A DNA stretch of 64,000 nt. Source: Manduca sexta (lineage: Eukaryota; Arthropoda; Insecta; Lepidoptera; Sphingidae). Both the position numbers and the translations under genes were made by a program. Positions 13,054 through 25,644 of the stretch are shown here, piece by piece. Every line of letters begins with the position of its first letter. Within the stretch, counting starts at the first letter, position 1. The DNA lies in the NCBI RefSeq assembly GCF_014839805.1, contig NC_051129.1:11908920-11972919 (forward strand), given 5' to 3'. The notes beneath the pieces are model-generated. The model had not been told where the DNA came from, searched no databases, and saw only the letters and a program-made list of their open reading frames with translations.

Positions 13054-13303
13054 TAAGTGTTAGAAGAACATTGTTGTACCTTTTTGCTGGACATGGTTAA
13101 ATTTAAAATTTAACTGATGTTTGGTAGTGCGTTGTTTCGTAGTGCCGTACTTAAGTATAAATTCTTTCTTAATCTTTATCGGTTTTATTATAGACAAGTA
13201 TAGCGGTATAATCTCGGAATCAATGTATATGTAATATTGAGTTTATAAATCGGGTTCATTAGTCGTTAAACGCAATAAACTTCAGTAGATTTAACCCACA
13301 TAC

Positions 13304-14927
13304 GGGGCATTCCACGTGAAGCGGGCACGAAAAAAACTCGATGTCTCAGATTTTCGTAATATTTGATTATGTTATACCTGTATATGTCCTCGATCCAGAT
13401 ACAAAATATTATTAAAGAGTATAAAGCCTGGTTAGCGAGTAAAAGGCCTTTGAAGTTTTATTGTGCCGGCTGGTATACGCCACTTCGAATCAATTATCAA
13501 GTATTTAAATGTTACAATAAAATAAATAAAAATAATGAAATAAATACTTCATTTAATGAGCTTTTTATTGTATTTTTGGAAGTGAAATTTTTTTTTTCTT
13601 TGAAAAAATGTGTTTGAGTTTCAAACTTGAATTTCACAAAGTTGGCATATTTATAATTTTTTTATTTTTTTCTAAAAATAGCTACTATTATATAGATAAT
13701 CCTGCGAGTTTCATAATGGGCTGAGAAGTAGTTTAGGAGCTAGACCGATTACAATGCCGAAGCGCGGCGGTCGCCAGAAAAGCAAGTAGTAAAACTTTCA
13801 ATTAAACTAAATACTTTCGATTAGAGTATTTTATCATGTTTTTGCATCGCTGTGACGATTCAATTACATCTGATTATAATATAAAAAAATATATTTATAT
13901 TACTGACGGTGCACAACAACATTTGAAACTTGGCAAGGATAATCTATATACAATAGTAGCTATTTTTAGAAAAAAAATAAAAAAAATATAAATATGCCAA
14001 CTTTGTGAAATTCAAGTTTGAAACATTAAAATATATATGAGTAATAATAATAAATAGTAGTAGTAATAATAAATATGAGTTTGTGGCATTGATGTTCTAC
14101 AGCCTATATGTATAAGCGGTCGAATATCGTGATGGCTTTGTTTGATACGTTATGTAAACTAGCCTGTGTCTCCAGGCGTTTTAGGTTACCACCGAGACCG
14201 TCAAATTGCCCTTCTGCCATGTGAAGTGGCACGAAAATGAAAATTCTGCATCTTTACCACAATCCTGTTTGAAATATAACAAGTTAATACAATTAAATCT
14301 TTTTTTAAATGTTGTTTGCACCGTCAGTAATATAAATATATTTTTTATATTATAATCAGATGTAATTGAATCGTTAGAGCGATGCAAAACATGATAAAAT
14401 ACTCTAATCGAAAGTATTTGGTTATTGAAAGTTTTTACTACTTCGCTCTTTCTGGCGACCGCCGCGCTTCGGCACTGTAATCGGTCTGGCTCTAAACTAC
14501 TTCTCAGCCCATTATGAAACTTCGCAAGGATTATCTATATAATAGTAGCTATTTTTTGAAAAAAAAAATAAAAAAATAATAAATATGCCAACTTTGTGAA
14601 ATTCAAGTTTGAAACTTTCAAACACATTTTTTAAAAAAGAAAAAAACATTTTTCAATTTCAAAAATACAATAAAAAGCTCATTAAATGAAGTATTTATTT
14701 CATTACTTTATTTATTTTATTGTAACTTTAAAAACGATAATGGATTCGAAGTGGCGTATACCAATGACCAGTCAAAACTTCAAAGTCCTTTAACTTTCGC
14801 TTACCAGGCTTTATGCTTTAATAATATTTTGTATCTGGATCGGGACATATACATGTATAACATAATCAAATATTACGAAAAAATCTGAGACATCGAGTTT
14901 TTCGTGCCGCTTCACGTGGAATGCCCC
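13304..14927. mobile_element. Foldback element with arms of about 600 bp
   Basis: The left arm starts GGGGCATTCCACGTGAAGCG and the right arm is its reverse complement ending at 14927. Homology runs inward to about 13925 and 14305, with small indels. ATAC flanks both sides (13300-13303 and 14928-14931), a possible 4-bp target duplication. The middle holds a further inverted copy of the segment near 13620-13712 (at about 13935-14030) and a decayed terminal-like motif near 14220. A simple AAT/AGT-rich tract lies near 14040-14090. No transposase frame is present. Superfamily unknown. Confidence 0.8.
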
Positions 14928-14931
14928 ATAC

Positions 14932-16676
14932 GTCATACGTGTGCTGACGCGTCAACCCGCTTTCTGTCGGGTTACATATTACTGCTTAATTGTTTTAAGT
15001 TTTGTGCGTTAATATTCCAATAATGTTACCTCTCGACTAATGTTGAGTTTGGTTAACTCAAAACTATAATGTTTGAACAACTCTTAGTGGCAAAGCAAAT
15101 AATGAAGAATGTATGGCATATTGACTTTATTTTGCTATATACACTACAAACATATACTATGGATTCTTTTTTTTGAAGCCAAGAATCGATCTAATTGCCT
15201 CACGGTGGCAAAGTCAAGTGGCCGTGTGCATTGTATTCGAGGAAATAATGTACGGATTGGTGCAACACATTGTATTCAAACGTCTTACGCAGCGATTATG
15301 CGATAGGAAGGCGAACCACAATCGGCACAACAGGACCATCTCCTTGTATTGTCCCATCAGTGCGCTATATTGTCAGCGTAGCGGAGCGGTCATGCGGCAT
15401 TGCTTAACTATGATTGCGGCTTGTGGCAGCCGTCGCGTGGATATCTGTTGGCAATATTAGTTGTGTATACGATTAGGAATTACGCTGATTTTCGACTTTA
15501 GATTTATTTCGAGTCACTGAAGTTGCAACGAATTAGAGAACTATACGTTTTATGGCAAGCAGGGACTTAGTTGATGCACGCTCGATGCGTGAAGCTTATA
15601 GTCAAAGTTATATTGGCTATTTGATTCCCGTGTTGAAAAAATACTTTTATGCATTTCAGTATAAGAAAAAATTTACACACTATGTGGTCTAGTATATTGT
15701 TTGCTATAAAATACTTTAGAGGAGACACTAGCTGTATAGGTAATCTATACAGGTACAATCAGCAAAGTTGGCGGTCGACCACCCTAAGGGTCAAAATAAC
15801 TTGGCAAATTTGTTTTACTACGTTTGGGAGGCGGGGTTTGGGATCGATTGCATAGATCGATATCAGTCGTAAGTCTGTTGGCTACCTGCAATGACGTTAC
15901 GTAACACTACCGAACCGCTGCTGAGTGTATAATAGAAAACGAAATTAAAATTGATGCGCGCACGTCTATGCTATGACGATAATTCCTATACTTGTAAGAT
16001 GCATATCGTCGGCGTAAGGAACGTAATAACAAAAGTTTTATAGTTTGGAGACAATCGCGATTTACAGTGTTTATATTGTTAAAATTTTGGCATTATTTTT
16101 TAATAAATAAGAAACGACATTATGTTAATTATTTTATATCATATTATATGCCTGATTACCTTCTTTTTAACTTTTAACAAACCAAACTTTATGTTGTATT
16201 AAAAAATAATCATTTTAAAGCAATTTCCGCCATATTTGTCACAACTATATTTTGTTAGTAAATTATGATTAGCTACTTTTTAAGCCGTTTTTTAGTTTCG
16301 GTCTCTTTAAACCCATAGTTTATAATTAATTTAATTAAATAAATTCAATGGCTGCAATAATTCATATTATAATAATAAATCATAGTTAATAGATTTCATT
16401 ATTTGAATTGTTATTTTATTTTATTTCAAAAACTTAGACGATAACATTTTATTCCAATCTCTGTATTTACAAATATTATGTATTAACATTAAAGTTAAAA
16501 TAATTGACCTAAAATTATTAGCTTCTTGGAGATATTGTTTTTTTATTTCCTCTTAATGATCTTTTTATCTTAAATATGAATAGTTTTTGAGTTAATAACG
16601 AAATACCTTTTTTTCATCCTAATTTGAACTATTTAACACCTTTTTGAAGTAGTTAATTGGACTATTTATCGATATG
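14932..16676. other. Gene-free stretch
   Basis: Unique to strongly AT-rich sequence, with AT content rising after 16000. Short overlapping frames at 15100-15460 and 15567-15855 have no family resemblance. No feature can be supported. Confidence 0.45.
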
Positions 16677-17040
16677 CAGCGATTATTATTTATTGAATTT
16701 GAGGCGAGTTTAAAGATTTTATGTGTAGGTGGTAATATGCTTTTATTAGAGTAATATTGAAAGGCCAACATTTTTATTGCTGCAGATGTTGTTTGAAAAG
16801 AATAAATATATCACATAAAAATGGTTTGTTAAAGAGCGCATTTTTTATCAATGTTTGTATTGACACCGGTCTTACGTGGACGCATTTATCGTTAAACTGA
16901 GTCGATTGTTATGCTATTGAATTTAGAGGCATTTAAAGATTATAAGTGTAGGCGTAGATTTGAATTCTTATTACAGTAGTATTTGCAAGGCTAACATTTT
17001 ATTGCTGCACATGTCCAGTTTGTAAATTTTAGTTACTTTC
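16677..17040 (+). repeat. Decayed tandem repeat of about 220 bp
   Basis: Two diverged units share TTGAATTT, GAGTTTAAAGATT-like, TAGAGTAAT/ACAGTAGT and CCAACATTTTTATTGCTGCA blocks in the same order, near 16695-16790 and 16918-17015. Related units in the opposite orientation lie at 18425-18745. The similarity is old, with many indels. Origin unknown: satellite or transposon remnant. Confidence 0.55.
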
Positions 17041-18424
17041 TTTAGCCAATTATTTAGTTTTCGCTGAGTTAAAACCCAAAGTCTATAATCAACTTACAGT
17101 TATTGATTTTTTACCGATTTAATAGCTGCATATTATGATTGAATTTTGAATTATATAAATTACTTAAACAGTTTATTTAATTCGTTAAATCATTCACATA
17201 ATCATAAATTATTGTTATTCGTTTCATTATTAGAAATTATTATATTTTTCTCAATTGTTTTATGCTTTTTGAACATTTTATTTACTTTTAAAGGACATGT
17301 CCGTTTTTGTATGGGCGCTGGTTTTATGTTTCGAATAAATTCCAACCAACCTCAAACTTATTGAATAATAATGTGCCAAAAATTTGTAACTTGGAGTCAT
17401 TAAATAATAATTTTAGACCCTTCATTGATAAGAAAAATAAGAAAGAAAAGTCATGGCTGAGTAATTCATACAAATAATTTCACGATTCGTCAAAAGATAT
17501 AACTACCTGTTTTTTTACATAAGTAAGTGTTATTATTATCATTTACGGATATAAAGGAAAAATTTTAAAAATAAGAAAATTTGAAAAAAATATTTGCAGT
17601 AAGTAATTATTTTCAGAGATAACTAAACAAGATTTTTGATTACTTAACTTTTTCGGGATGCCTTCCAAATGTAATAACGTTTATATTTGCAGAGTTCATT
17701 TTAAGTGTAATATTTAAAGTAAATATTTTTTTAAATCTCACAATCAAATCTTTCAAATAAAATGATTTATTTCAATAGGCTCGTTTTGTGAAACAGTCGA
17801 TGAGGCTCACGCACATATCGCTACGATATATAATTATCAAAAGTTAAAATCGAATATAGTAGATAATATATTTGCAACACCAATAAATAATGAGATACAC
17901 ATGTAAAATGAAATTTCGTAGAAAGTCTATGTAAATAAAACACATTTTTTGTTACTTCAGTGATATGATTTAATTGTATTCATTACAAGTTTGATACGCT
18001 CAGCAGGCAGGTTGAGTAGAGTGTGCGCTCTGGATCGGTTGGCGATGAAGCTCTCATCCGCATCCTAGTGTATACATCGAGGGACAGTGGTTCTCTGTAA
18101 TACAATTAAATTATATATTAATTACTAAAATCTATTATTCTAATAATATTTTAACGTAATGACTACAGTGCCAAAATAATAAAATTTATATGGGAGCAGA
18201 ACGCCAGTGCGGCCGACACAAAATACGTGGGTCAAGTACGAAATAATCCAAATTAAGTAAAAAAAATCAGCTTTGTTTTCCATAATTGCACACATTTTAT
18301 TGAGATAAAAATCCCAAATTTGCATTAAATCGGATTGTAATTCTACTTTAATTCAGTGCTACATATTATGTAGTTGTAAAAGAAACAATAATAACAGAAA
18401 CCTCTGGGTTAAACTGGGTGGGAC

Positions 18425-18745
18425 TTAAACGTCTATAAGCGGATCTTACAAACGCGCCGACATAGTTAATTACTCTAGTAAGAAATCATATTACCACTAC
18501 TTAAAATCTTTAAACTCGTCTAAATTCAATAAACAATGGACGCCGCTTTCCGATAAAGGCGTCGACATGGAACAGGGTTAACAAAAACATAAAAATGTCG
18601 TCCTCTAACAAAGACCCTTTTTATGTGAAATCTTTACACTTTTTAAAGTGCACATGTGCAGCAATAAAAATGTTGGCTATGCAATATTACTGTAATAAAA
18701 ACAAATTATCGCCTATCCATAAATTATTTATACTCGTCTATATTT
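18425..18745 (-). repeat. Inverted partner of the 220-bp repeat
   Basis: Read on the - strand this stretch has AGACGAGT, ATTACAGTAATATTGC, CCAACATTTTTATTGCTGCA and CACATAAAAA in the same order as 16677-17040, followed by a second partial unit starting near 18520. Together they form a loose inverted arrangement across about 2 kb of AT-rich DNA. Confidence 0.5.
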
Positions 18746-21700
18746 TTGGCATTAAATAAAAATTATTAATAAAGGAGTTAGAATTTCGGGCGTCTTCTTG
18801 TTTAAATTGGAAATTTCCTCGGTATTTGTTATTTTTAAGTTATCGAAGAACCTCTTTATCCTCTTAATAACAATTGTATTTTTTAAGTGCCAATGAACAC
18901 TAAAGATTATTTTTCTAGACGTCATGTTATCCAAATCGAATGAGCTATCACTCATATTTTTGGATCTTTATAATACATAAATTGACACCTTTTTGAGCTT
19001 ATTGACTGGACTAAAAGGCTTACCGGCCTGACTTAATATATTCCCAACATTAAATTAGAGTTTACTATTAAAAGTTGACGGTAAAAGTTACGCTTAATGC
19101 TACTGCTGTTTCAATATCGAAAACTCTGAATTTTAACTGAGATCAAGAAAAGATAGGTAACACCTATAAGTATAGTGAGTATACCCGTCGAAGTAGTTCA
19201 TTTTGCATTGAGTACTTTTAAGTTTTCCAATTATATTTCTTTTCAATATTTTGACATTTGATTATTCGTAAAGCAACTTAAATAACATACTACATAGATT
19301 ACTACAAGTATGATCAATAGCACTATGTTAATTTTTGGCAAAAACACACAATGACTAATAATGATATTTGACCCTACGATAGATAGGATAACTTAAGGAT
19401 TAATATAAAATATAATAAGTAGCATATTGAAGTCTGTTTTACACAATTAAAGGAATAAGTATTCATCAAAACTCAATAATATTATAATTATATTTAAAAG
19501 AGTTTAAAAGGTGGTCTATGTTGGCTTTAAATATAATTAATTATGATGACCAATAATTAAAAAAGCCATAAACCGCGATTTTCTCAAAACTGCAAAATTT
19601 TAATTATTAGTTCTCTGCCCTGACGATATTTTTCCCACGCATATTAACATCCACTAGTTAAAATTAATATTAAAATATTATATAGTATAGTATGACTGAT
19701 TTACTTACTGTAATATTTAATTCCCGGAATATATAATCCATGGTGCAGTAGTCACATGACGGGTCGGCGACTAAGTAATTAAGAGTCCAGTAAACGAACA
19801 TAAGTCTACGTAGTGGCAAGATATCGGTGTCCGTAAACGAAAAATAATTGTGAGCAAAATACTACTGGTACTCAATAGTTGCGTGCGCGTCGTCAATCAG
19901 TAAAATACAACTAAAGTAAACAATAATAGTTATCTGCTGTTCCTTTCGCACATCTCCAAAACTGTCGTAATTGGTGAAATATGAGACAGGGGCGTGTCTA
20001 AATATCTCGGGACATTAGACCGGTCAAGCAAAATGTGTTTGGAAGTGTACTAGCACCAACTTGTCCGATTGTACAATGAGTTAAAATATGACTACATATA
20101 AGGAAAGGTCAATATTTTAACTCATTATAATGTAATTGTTGATTATAATTTGGGTTTGCTTCTCACGCTGTTTCCATGATAAATGAAAATGACCGCACTA
20201 AAAGGTTATTGATGTTACTCTGAATTACTTGTCATACAACGTATTGTATGTCATTTATAAAAACTAATAATAACCTTATATGTAATACCAAACGAAGAAA
20301 CGAATTTCCGTTGGGAAATAACAATATCTTCTTAGTTCTCGTACGTCGTCGCTTGGATTCTTCCATATTAGTGTGGAATTTTCGTAATCTATCCTGTCCT
20401 GAGTTTATTGCTTGGAATTAAGCGAACGTCCGAAGATCGGAAATATCAGATATGGTCAGTTCAGTTTATAAGATCCGGTGTAACCGCGGTGTAACGGCCC
20501 TCGATATCAAAACATTTAAATATTAATACTACATGCAGTGGACAAGCAACTTATTATAAATCTTCTATATATTATGTTGATACTACTCTCGGGTCGCGAA
20601 TATTCACAGGGTACACGCTTCCGAGGTCGCTGCCTAATTTTATGTACGTTCATTTTTAGGTTTTCATGAGTGATTTTATTATGTACATAAATTAAAAATA
20701 TACTTATTACGAATACTAACGTCTCTTTTCAATAAACTCAATCTTTGTCTTCGATCCTATCCCGAAAGAAAACCAATCAAAATAAGTAATTTTTAAACAT
20801 GTCATAATAAACCCTTCAATCTGGATTCATTGTGGCGATGGATAGGAAAACAGATATTGGGATCGCTTATTGAAAACAGTAGTCAATGAACATTTAGCTA
20901 AGTACAAGATTAGAAGAGAGAACCATAAGTCCAGAATGTTTTTTTTAATTGGGTCTGCTACTTTTTATAATTGGAATGGTTACTTTTAAGACCCGTATAA
21001 AATATCTCTAAGTGCCGTATTTCAATGTAGTCGGAGCGCCGCGTGGAGGCAGGGGTGCCTACAGTTTTTAATTGTAGTGACCTTCTAAATCGCGTGTGTT
21101 TATTTTGGTCGCGTTACGAGACGTTTACATGTAAACCAACTGAAATATTATAGCAATTTAACGCATAATAATATCGATGTAGGATACAAATTTAAAAAAC
21201 AAAGAATAATCAAGTTGTTTACCGGGTTTTATTTAAAATTATTTCATATTCATTTAATAAGTAGAGGTGAACCTAAATTAATGGGACACCTAGAGGCAGC
21301 TGAGATTACTTCCGATGAATAATATAACTTGAGATCCCGTCGCCATATTGGGCGTTAATTTGAATCTGTTTTAGATAATAAAATGATTTGTTAGTTTCGG
21401 AAATTGCTCATTTTAATTTCCTGATTTGTGATTAAGTTAGTAACGTCTATACGTACTTAGGTATAGTAATTAGCTTTATAACTAAATACTAAAATGTAGA
21501 TAATCTGAGTGCATGAAAACACTGGTATAATATGTAAGGTTTTGGGCTCCCCTGCGTAGACTTCGGCAGACATTATACTTTGCCTCGGTCAGGTCACCTA
21601 GACCTCAATTTGAAAGGCTATTATTCGGTAGCGTGAAAACAATAGTTTTAAAGCTCGCACATTGTTTTTAATTGTTACTCGTCCATTAAAATATTTGTTG

Positions 21701-24461
21701 AGGTGTTTAGTTTGGAAGTAAAATCCAGTATCTACTTATAGCACGATTTTTTTAAACTCGTATTTGTTAACTAACTAAACTCACCGAAAGATTCACGTAA
21801 GACGACTATGGTGATGAAACTGAATATTTATCATCTCATTCAATTTCATCACAATATAATATGCTTCGAGAAAATATATCAACACTTATTTCATTAAATC
21901 ATATGTAAGTGAAAACTAGGGAATAATATCGAGATCAATCCGCCCTTAAGTCCCTAGGACACAGAAGTGCCTCAGTGAATCAATATGTTTCGTATCACAT
22001 TGGTCTCATAGTACCGTGTCTAGCTAATTACGAACTCCAGGAAGTTACATGTAAGACGGATAACGTGATTATAATTGTTTTAAAAATATTACCATATAAT
22101 GAGCAATATTAGTCTGTAGGATATAATTATCGTACCGGTAGTGGTGCGCATGCGCTCTTTGCACATAACACACAATACTCTGATGTTGGCATTCAGCGAG
22201 AAACTCAAAAATTGCTTCCGCGACCGACTCAAGGGCCCTCGCAATTACCCACGGCGCAAAAAAACATGGACATTATCTCTTTGTGCGAGTGACGAGCGCC
22301 CACGCCACGCCACACCACACACAGTACACGCTATACATAATACTTATCTAATGACAGCAGGGACTCGCGCAGGACAGCGCTCGTCCTTTGTGTCACTATT
22401 TGCCGCGTCATTTTTCATGTTTTTATATGTGCTAACAACAAACGACTGGCCTCCTAACTGTAAGGGAATAACATTGTTAACAACACATGGAATGCTAAAG
22501 ACATCCTTTCGGCCGAAATTTAAGCAAAGGAATAGGGACTGTAGAGAGACGAGACTCACGGCTATGTCTCCAAGGGTAGACAAGCGTATTTGGTGCATGG
22601 GAGTTATTACGTTTCCCTTATATTCGGTGTCCGCACGATTTCATCATAGAAAATGGCCATCCTGTTTCATTCATTCTGATTAATATATTTTCGTGAAATT
22701 ATATATTATTTCCTTAATATTAATGGGGCCATATAATGTATCAGTGTTTGAAGTCGCTGGTGCTGCGGTCATCCGCCGACTGATGCGACACGTTCGCCGA
22801 CATCAGTTCCGCAACAGCCCGCCATAACTCGTCACTTTATAAGTGTGTTTTATGTTTCCTCCGCGTCTCCCGCTCTTAATCAAATCACACGACAAGATAA
22901 ATTCGTTATTTTTACGACATCAGGATATTACATGTTGCAATATGAAATTAATCTGATTTCTACGAAGATTTTCCGTAAATTCATCTGTGTACGGATTTAT
23001 TTCCGGAAGCTTCTTTGATGCAAGCGCGGCTTAGCACTAATACCCAGTCTGAAAATTAACTGCTTAAATACTAGTTTTGTTCGGGTCGGTAGCTAAAAAA
23101 ATACGCCAAAATTTTTAATCTTAAAGGTCGACCACACTGCATAACGCTGGCATTGTGGGAGTTCACTCGGATGAAATAATAATATGACAGTACCTCAGAA
23201 ATAGTAGATTATTTCCGCGGGCGGCTCACCCCGCCGGGTTACGTTTCATACGTTTCAGTTGTTTTTTCATAATCTCCGTTGGGTCGCTCTCGGAGCGCAC
23301 CTGCTCCGCTATATTATTTTGGGAACAATCGATACCAGGACGACATTTGGATCCTCCGAGAAACCATTTGTATTTGAATGTATATAGTTTCTTGTTATTG
23401 TGCACTGTTAGTTAATTTCTTGCTTTGTTATTCTTGTTCCATTCACGTAATTGTATTGTAATGACTGCGACGAGTAGTTAGTCCTATAGTGGGAAACGTT
23501 CAAAACCATGTGAAGTTAAATCCAATCAGACATTACGCAAAGTCGTGAAGTTTCGCTTTCTCTCAGTTTATAGTTTGAATGAAAAAAATTGTCTGGTTAT
23601 TATCCCGTGTGTCGCGAAAGCGTTACGGCAACAACTCGCAGGAAGCGTGATGTGGAGAAAGCCGCGCTCGAGCGATAACCCGCGCCACGTAAACGCTCCC
23701 ATTAGCCCTCGCGGCACTCGCAGCCGCGCGGAAGGAAACCGAACCGGTGTGCTAATCACTGAATCTGTTATTAGCAGCGGGTTCCTATGTGTACTCGTAC
23801 GCTGCACGAGAAACGACGTGCCCTTGATACTTAGGCGTGTAACCATTATGACAAATCCAAGTCCCAAGTAGAGTTATAAAGAACAAACAACCAGTAATCA
23901 TATTTTATTAAATTAAAACCTAGTATCCATTTTTATACTATGTTGTGAGTTAAAGCATTAATTCATTTAAAATGGGCTTTTGCTCGCGATTCCGTCCTAA
24001 ATTTCTAAACCATTTTACAGGCAGATCTTCGTAACATAACAAGGAACATATTTGCCAAATATTTTGTACATACGTTGAACTACGATCAGACATTGTATCG
24101 AAACATTGTTTTCTGTGTCACCCATTATGAAGCTAACGCCAGCCACCCGTCCTCCCAAAACAAACACGTCGAGATAATAGTCGCTCAGCGAGAGCACCGA
24201 ATCTGTGCCGGTACGTTTCACTGACATCGTGCTTTTATTGCTTATCCATTAGCGCAATAGGTCACGGCTGCGGCGCGTTCGTTATGTACGTGTCGATTTA
24301 AGGTCGTGCCACTGACCCATCGCGAATGGATTAAACTTATGTATTGCGGAAATCATTGAAAATGTTCTTTAATGGCTTTCATTGTTGGATCTTGACTCAC
24401 CCATAAATGTTAAAATTTGATGCTGATCCGATTGTTACTCCACACCAGAATTATTCTAAAA
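18746..24461. other. Gene-free stretch
   Basis: AT-rich unique sequence. A short hairpin (17-bp stem, one bulge) lies at 20076-20125. GC-richer patches occur near 22780, 23215-23300 and 23640-23750. The longest open frame, 22141-22683 (+), shows no domain and is probably chance. No exon, RNA or complete transposon supported. Confidence 0.45.
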
Positions 24462-25479
24462 CTAGCTTTTGCCCGCGGCTCCGCCCGCGTTATAAAGTTT
24501 TTCAGGCTAAAGTTTTCCGTTATAAAAGTAGTAGTTTCCCGGGAGCCTATGTTCTTCCCAGGGTCTCAAACTGTCTCCATACCAAATTTCATCTTAATAC
24601 GTTGGGTAGTTTTTGAGTTTAACACGTTCAGGCAGACAGATGCAGCGGGGGGACTTTGTTTTATAATATATTTTTTAGAACTTTTTAAGAGAAATAATCC
24701 CTTCATACATCATTGTTGCATAACTTTAATCGTTTACGCAGCGCACGCAACGGAAGCTCTCAAAACTAATAATTTTTCCCCGTTTTTGCAACATGTTTCA
24801 TTACTGCTCCGCTCCGATTGGTCATAGCGTGATGATATATAGCCTATAGCACTCCAGGAACAAACGGCTATCCAACACAAAAAGATTTTTTCAGTTCAAA
24901 CAACGGTAGTTCCTGAGATTAGCCATTACTGCTCCGCTCCTATTAGTCATAGCGTGATGATATATAGCCTATAGCACTCCAGGAACAAAGTGCTATCCAA
25001 CACAAAAATATTTTTTCAGTTCGATCTGATAGTTTCTGAGATTAGCCATTACTGCTCCGCTCCTATTGGTCATAGCGTGATAATATATAGCCCATAGTAC
25101 TCCACGAACAAAGGGCTATCCAACGCAAAAAGATTTTTTTAGTTTGGACCGGTAGTTCCTGAGATTAGCCATTACTGCTCTGCTCCTATTGGGTATAGCG
25201 TGATGATATATAGACTATAGCACTCCACGAACAAAGGGCTATCCAACGCAAAAAGATTTTTTCAGTTTGGACCTGTAGTTCCTGAGATTAGTCATTACTG
25301 CTCCGCTCCTATTGATCATAGCGTGATGATATATAGCCTATAGCACTCCACGAATAAAGGGCTATCCAACGCAAAAAGAATTTTTCAGTTTGGACCGGTA
25401 GTTCCTGAGATTAGCGCGTTCAAACAAACAAACAAACAAACAAACAAACAAATTCTTCAGCTTTATATAATAGTATAGA
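24462..25479 (-). mobile_element. Non-autonomous Helitron with internal minisatellite
   Basis: On the - strand it begins TCTATACTATTATATAAAGC after an A and ends GGGCAAAAGCTAG before a T, a textbook A/T insertion site. The 5' part holds a TTTG microsatellite (25426-25452), then the 123-bp array, then the conserved 3' part with GCGGGCGGAGCCGCGGGC near the end. It has no Rep/helicase frame. Same family as the dimer at 62341-63864, but with five array units instead of three. Confidence 0.85.
24799..25411. repeat. 123-bp minisatellite, five units
   Basis: The marker GAGATTAG recurs at 24915, 25038, 25161, 25284 and 25407, exactly 123 bp each time. Units differ by substitutions but not length. 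Each contains ATTACTGCTCCGCTCC, a TATATAG stretch and GGCTATCCAAC. It lies inside the Helitron and is shared with family members at 62413-62780 and 63154-63521. Confidence 0.95.
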
Positions 25480-25644
25480 TAATAATTGGATAATTATTTC
25501 ACAATGAGTATCTCGCATACGCAGCGCATTCACCATAGAGCCACTTGCAGCGAATTTTGTTCCAAGCTTAACGCTACGTCGAGTAAAGCAGGTTGATAAA
25601 ATTTTGAAGCCCAAGACGAATTTCAATGTGATGTACATAATATA

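Noticed and set aside
22141..22683. 180-residue open frame on + strand
   Set aside because: No domain, no splice or codon-bias signal, and a partly open antisense frame (22344-22598). Consistent with chance.
25426..25452. CAAA repeat considered as an independent microsatellite or CRISPR-like array
   Set aside because: It is the internal simple repeat of the Helitron, with no spacers.
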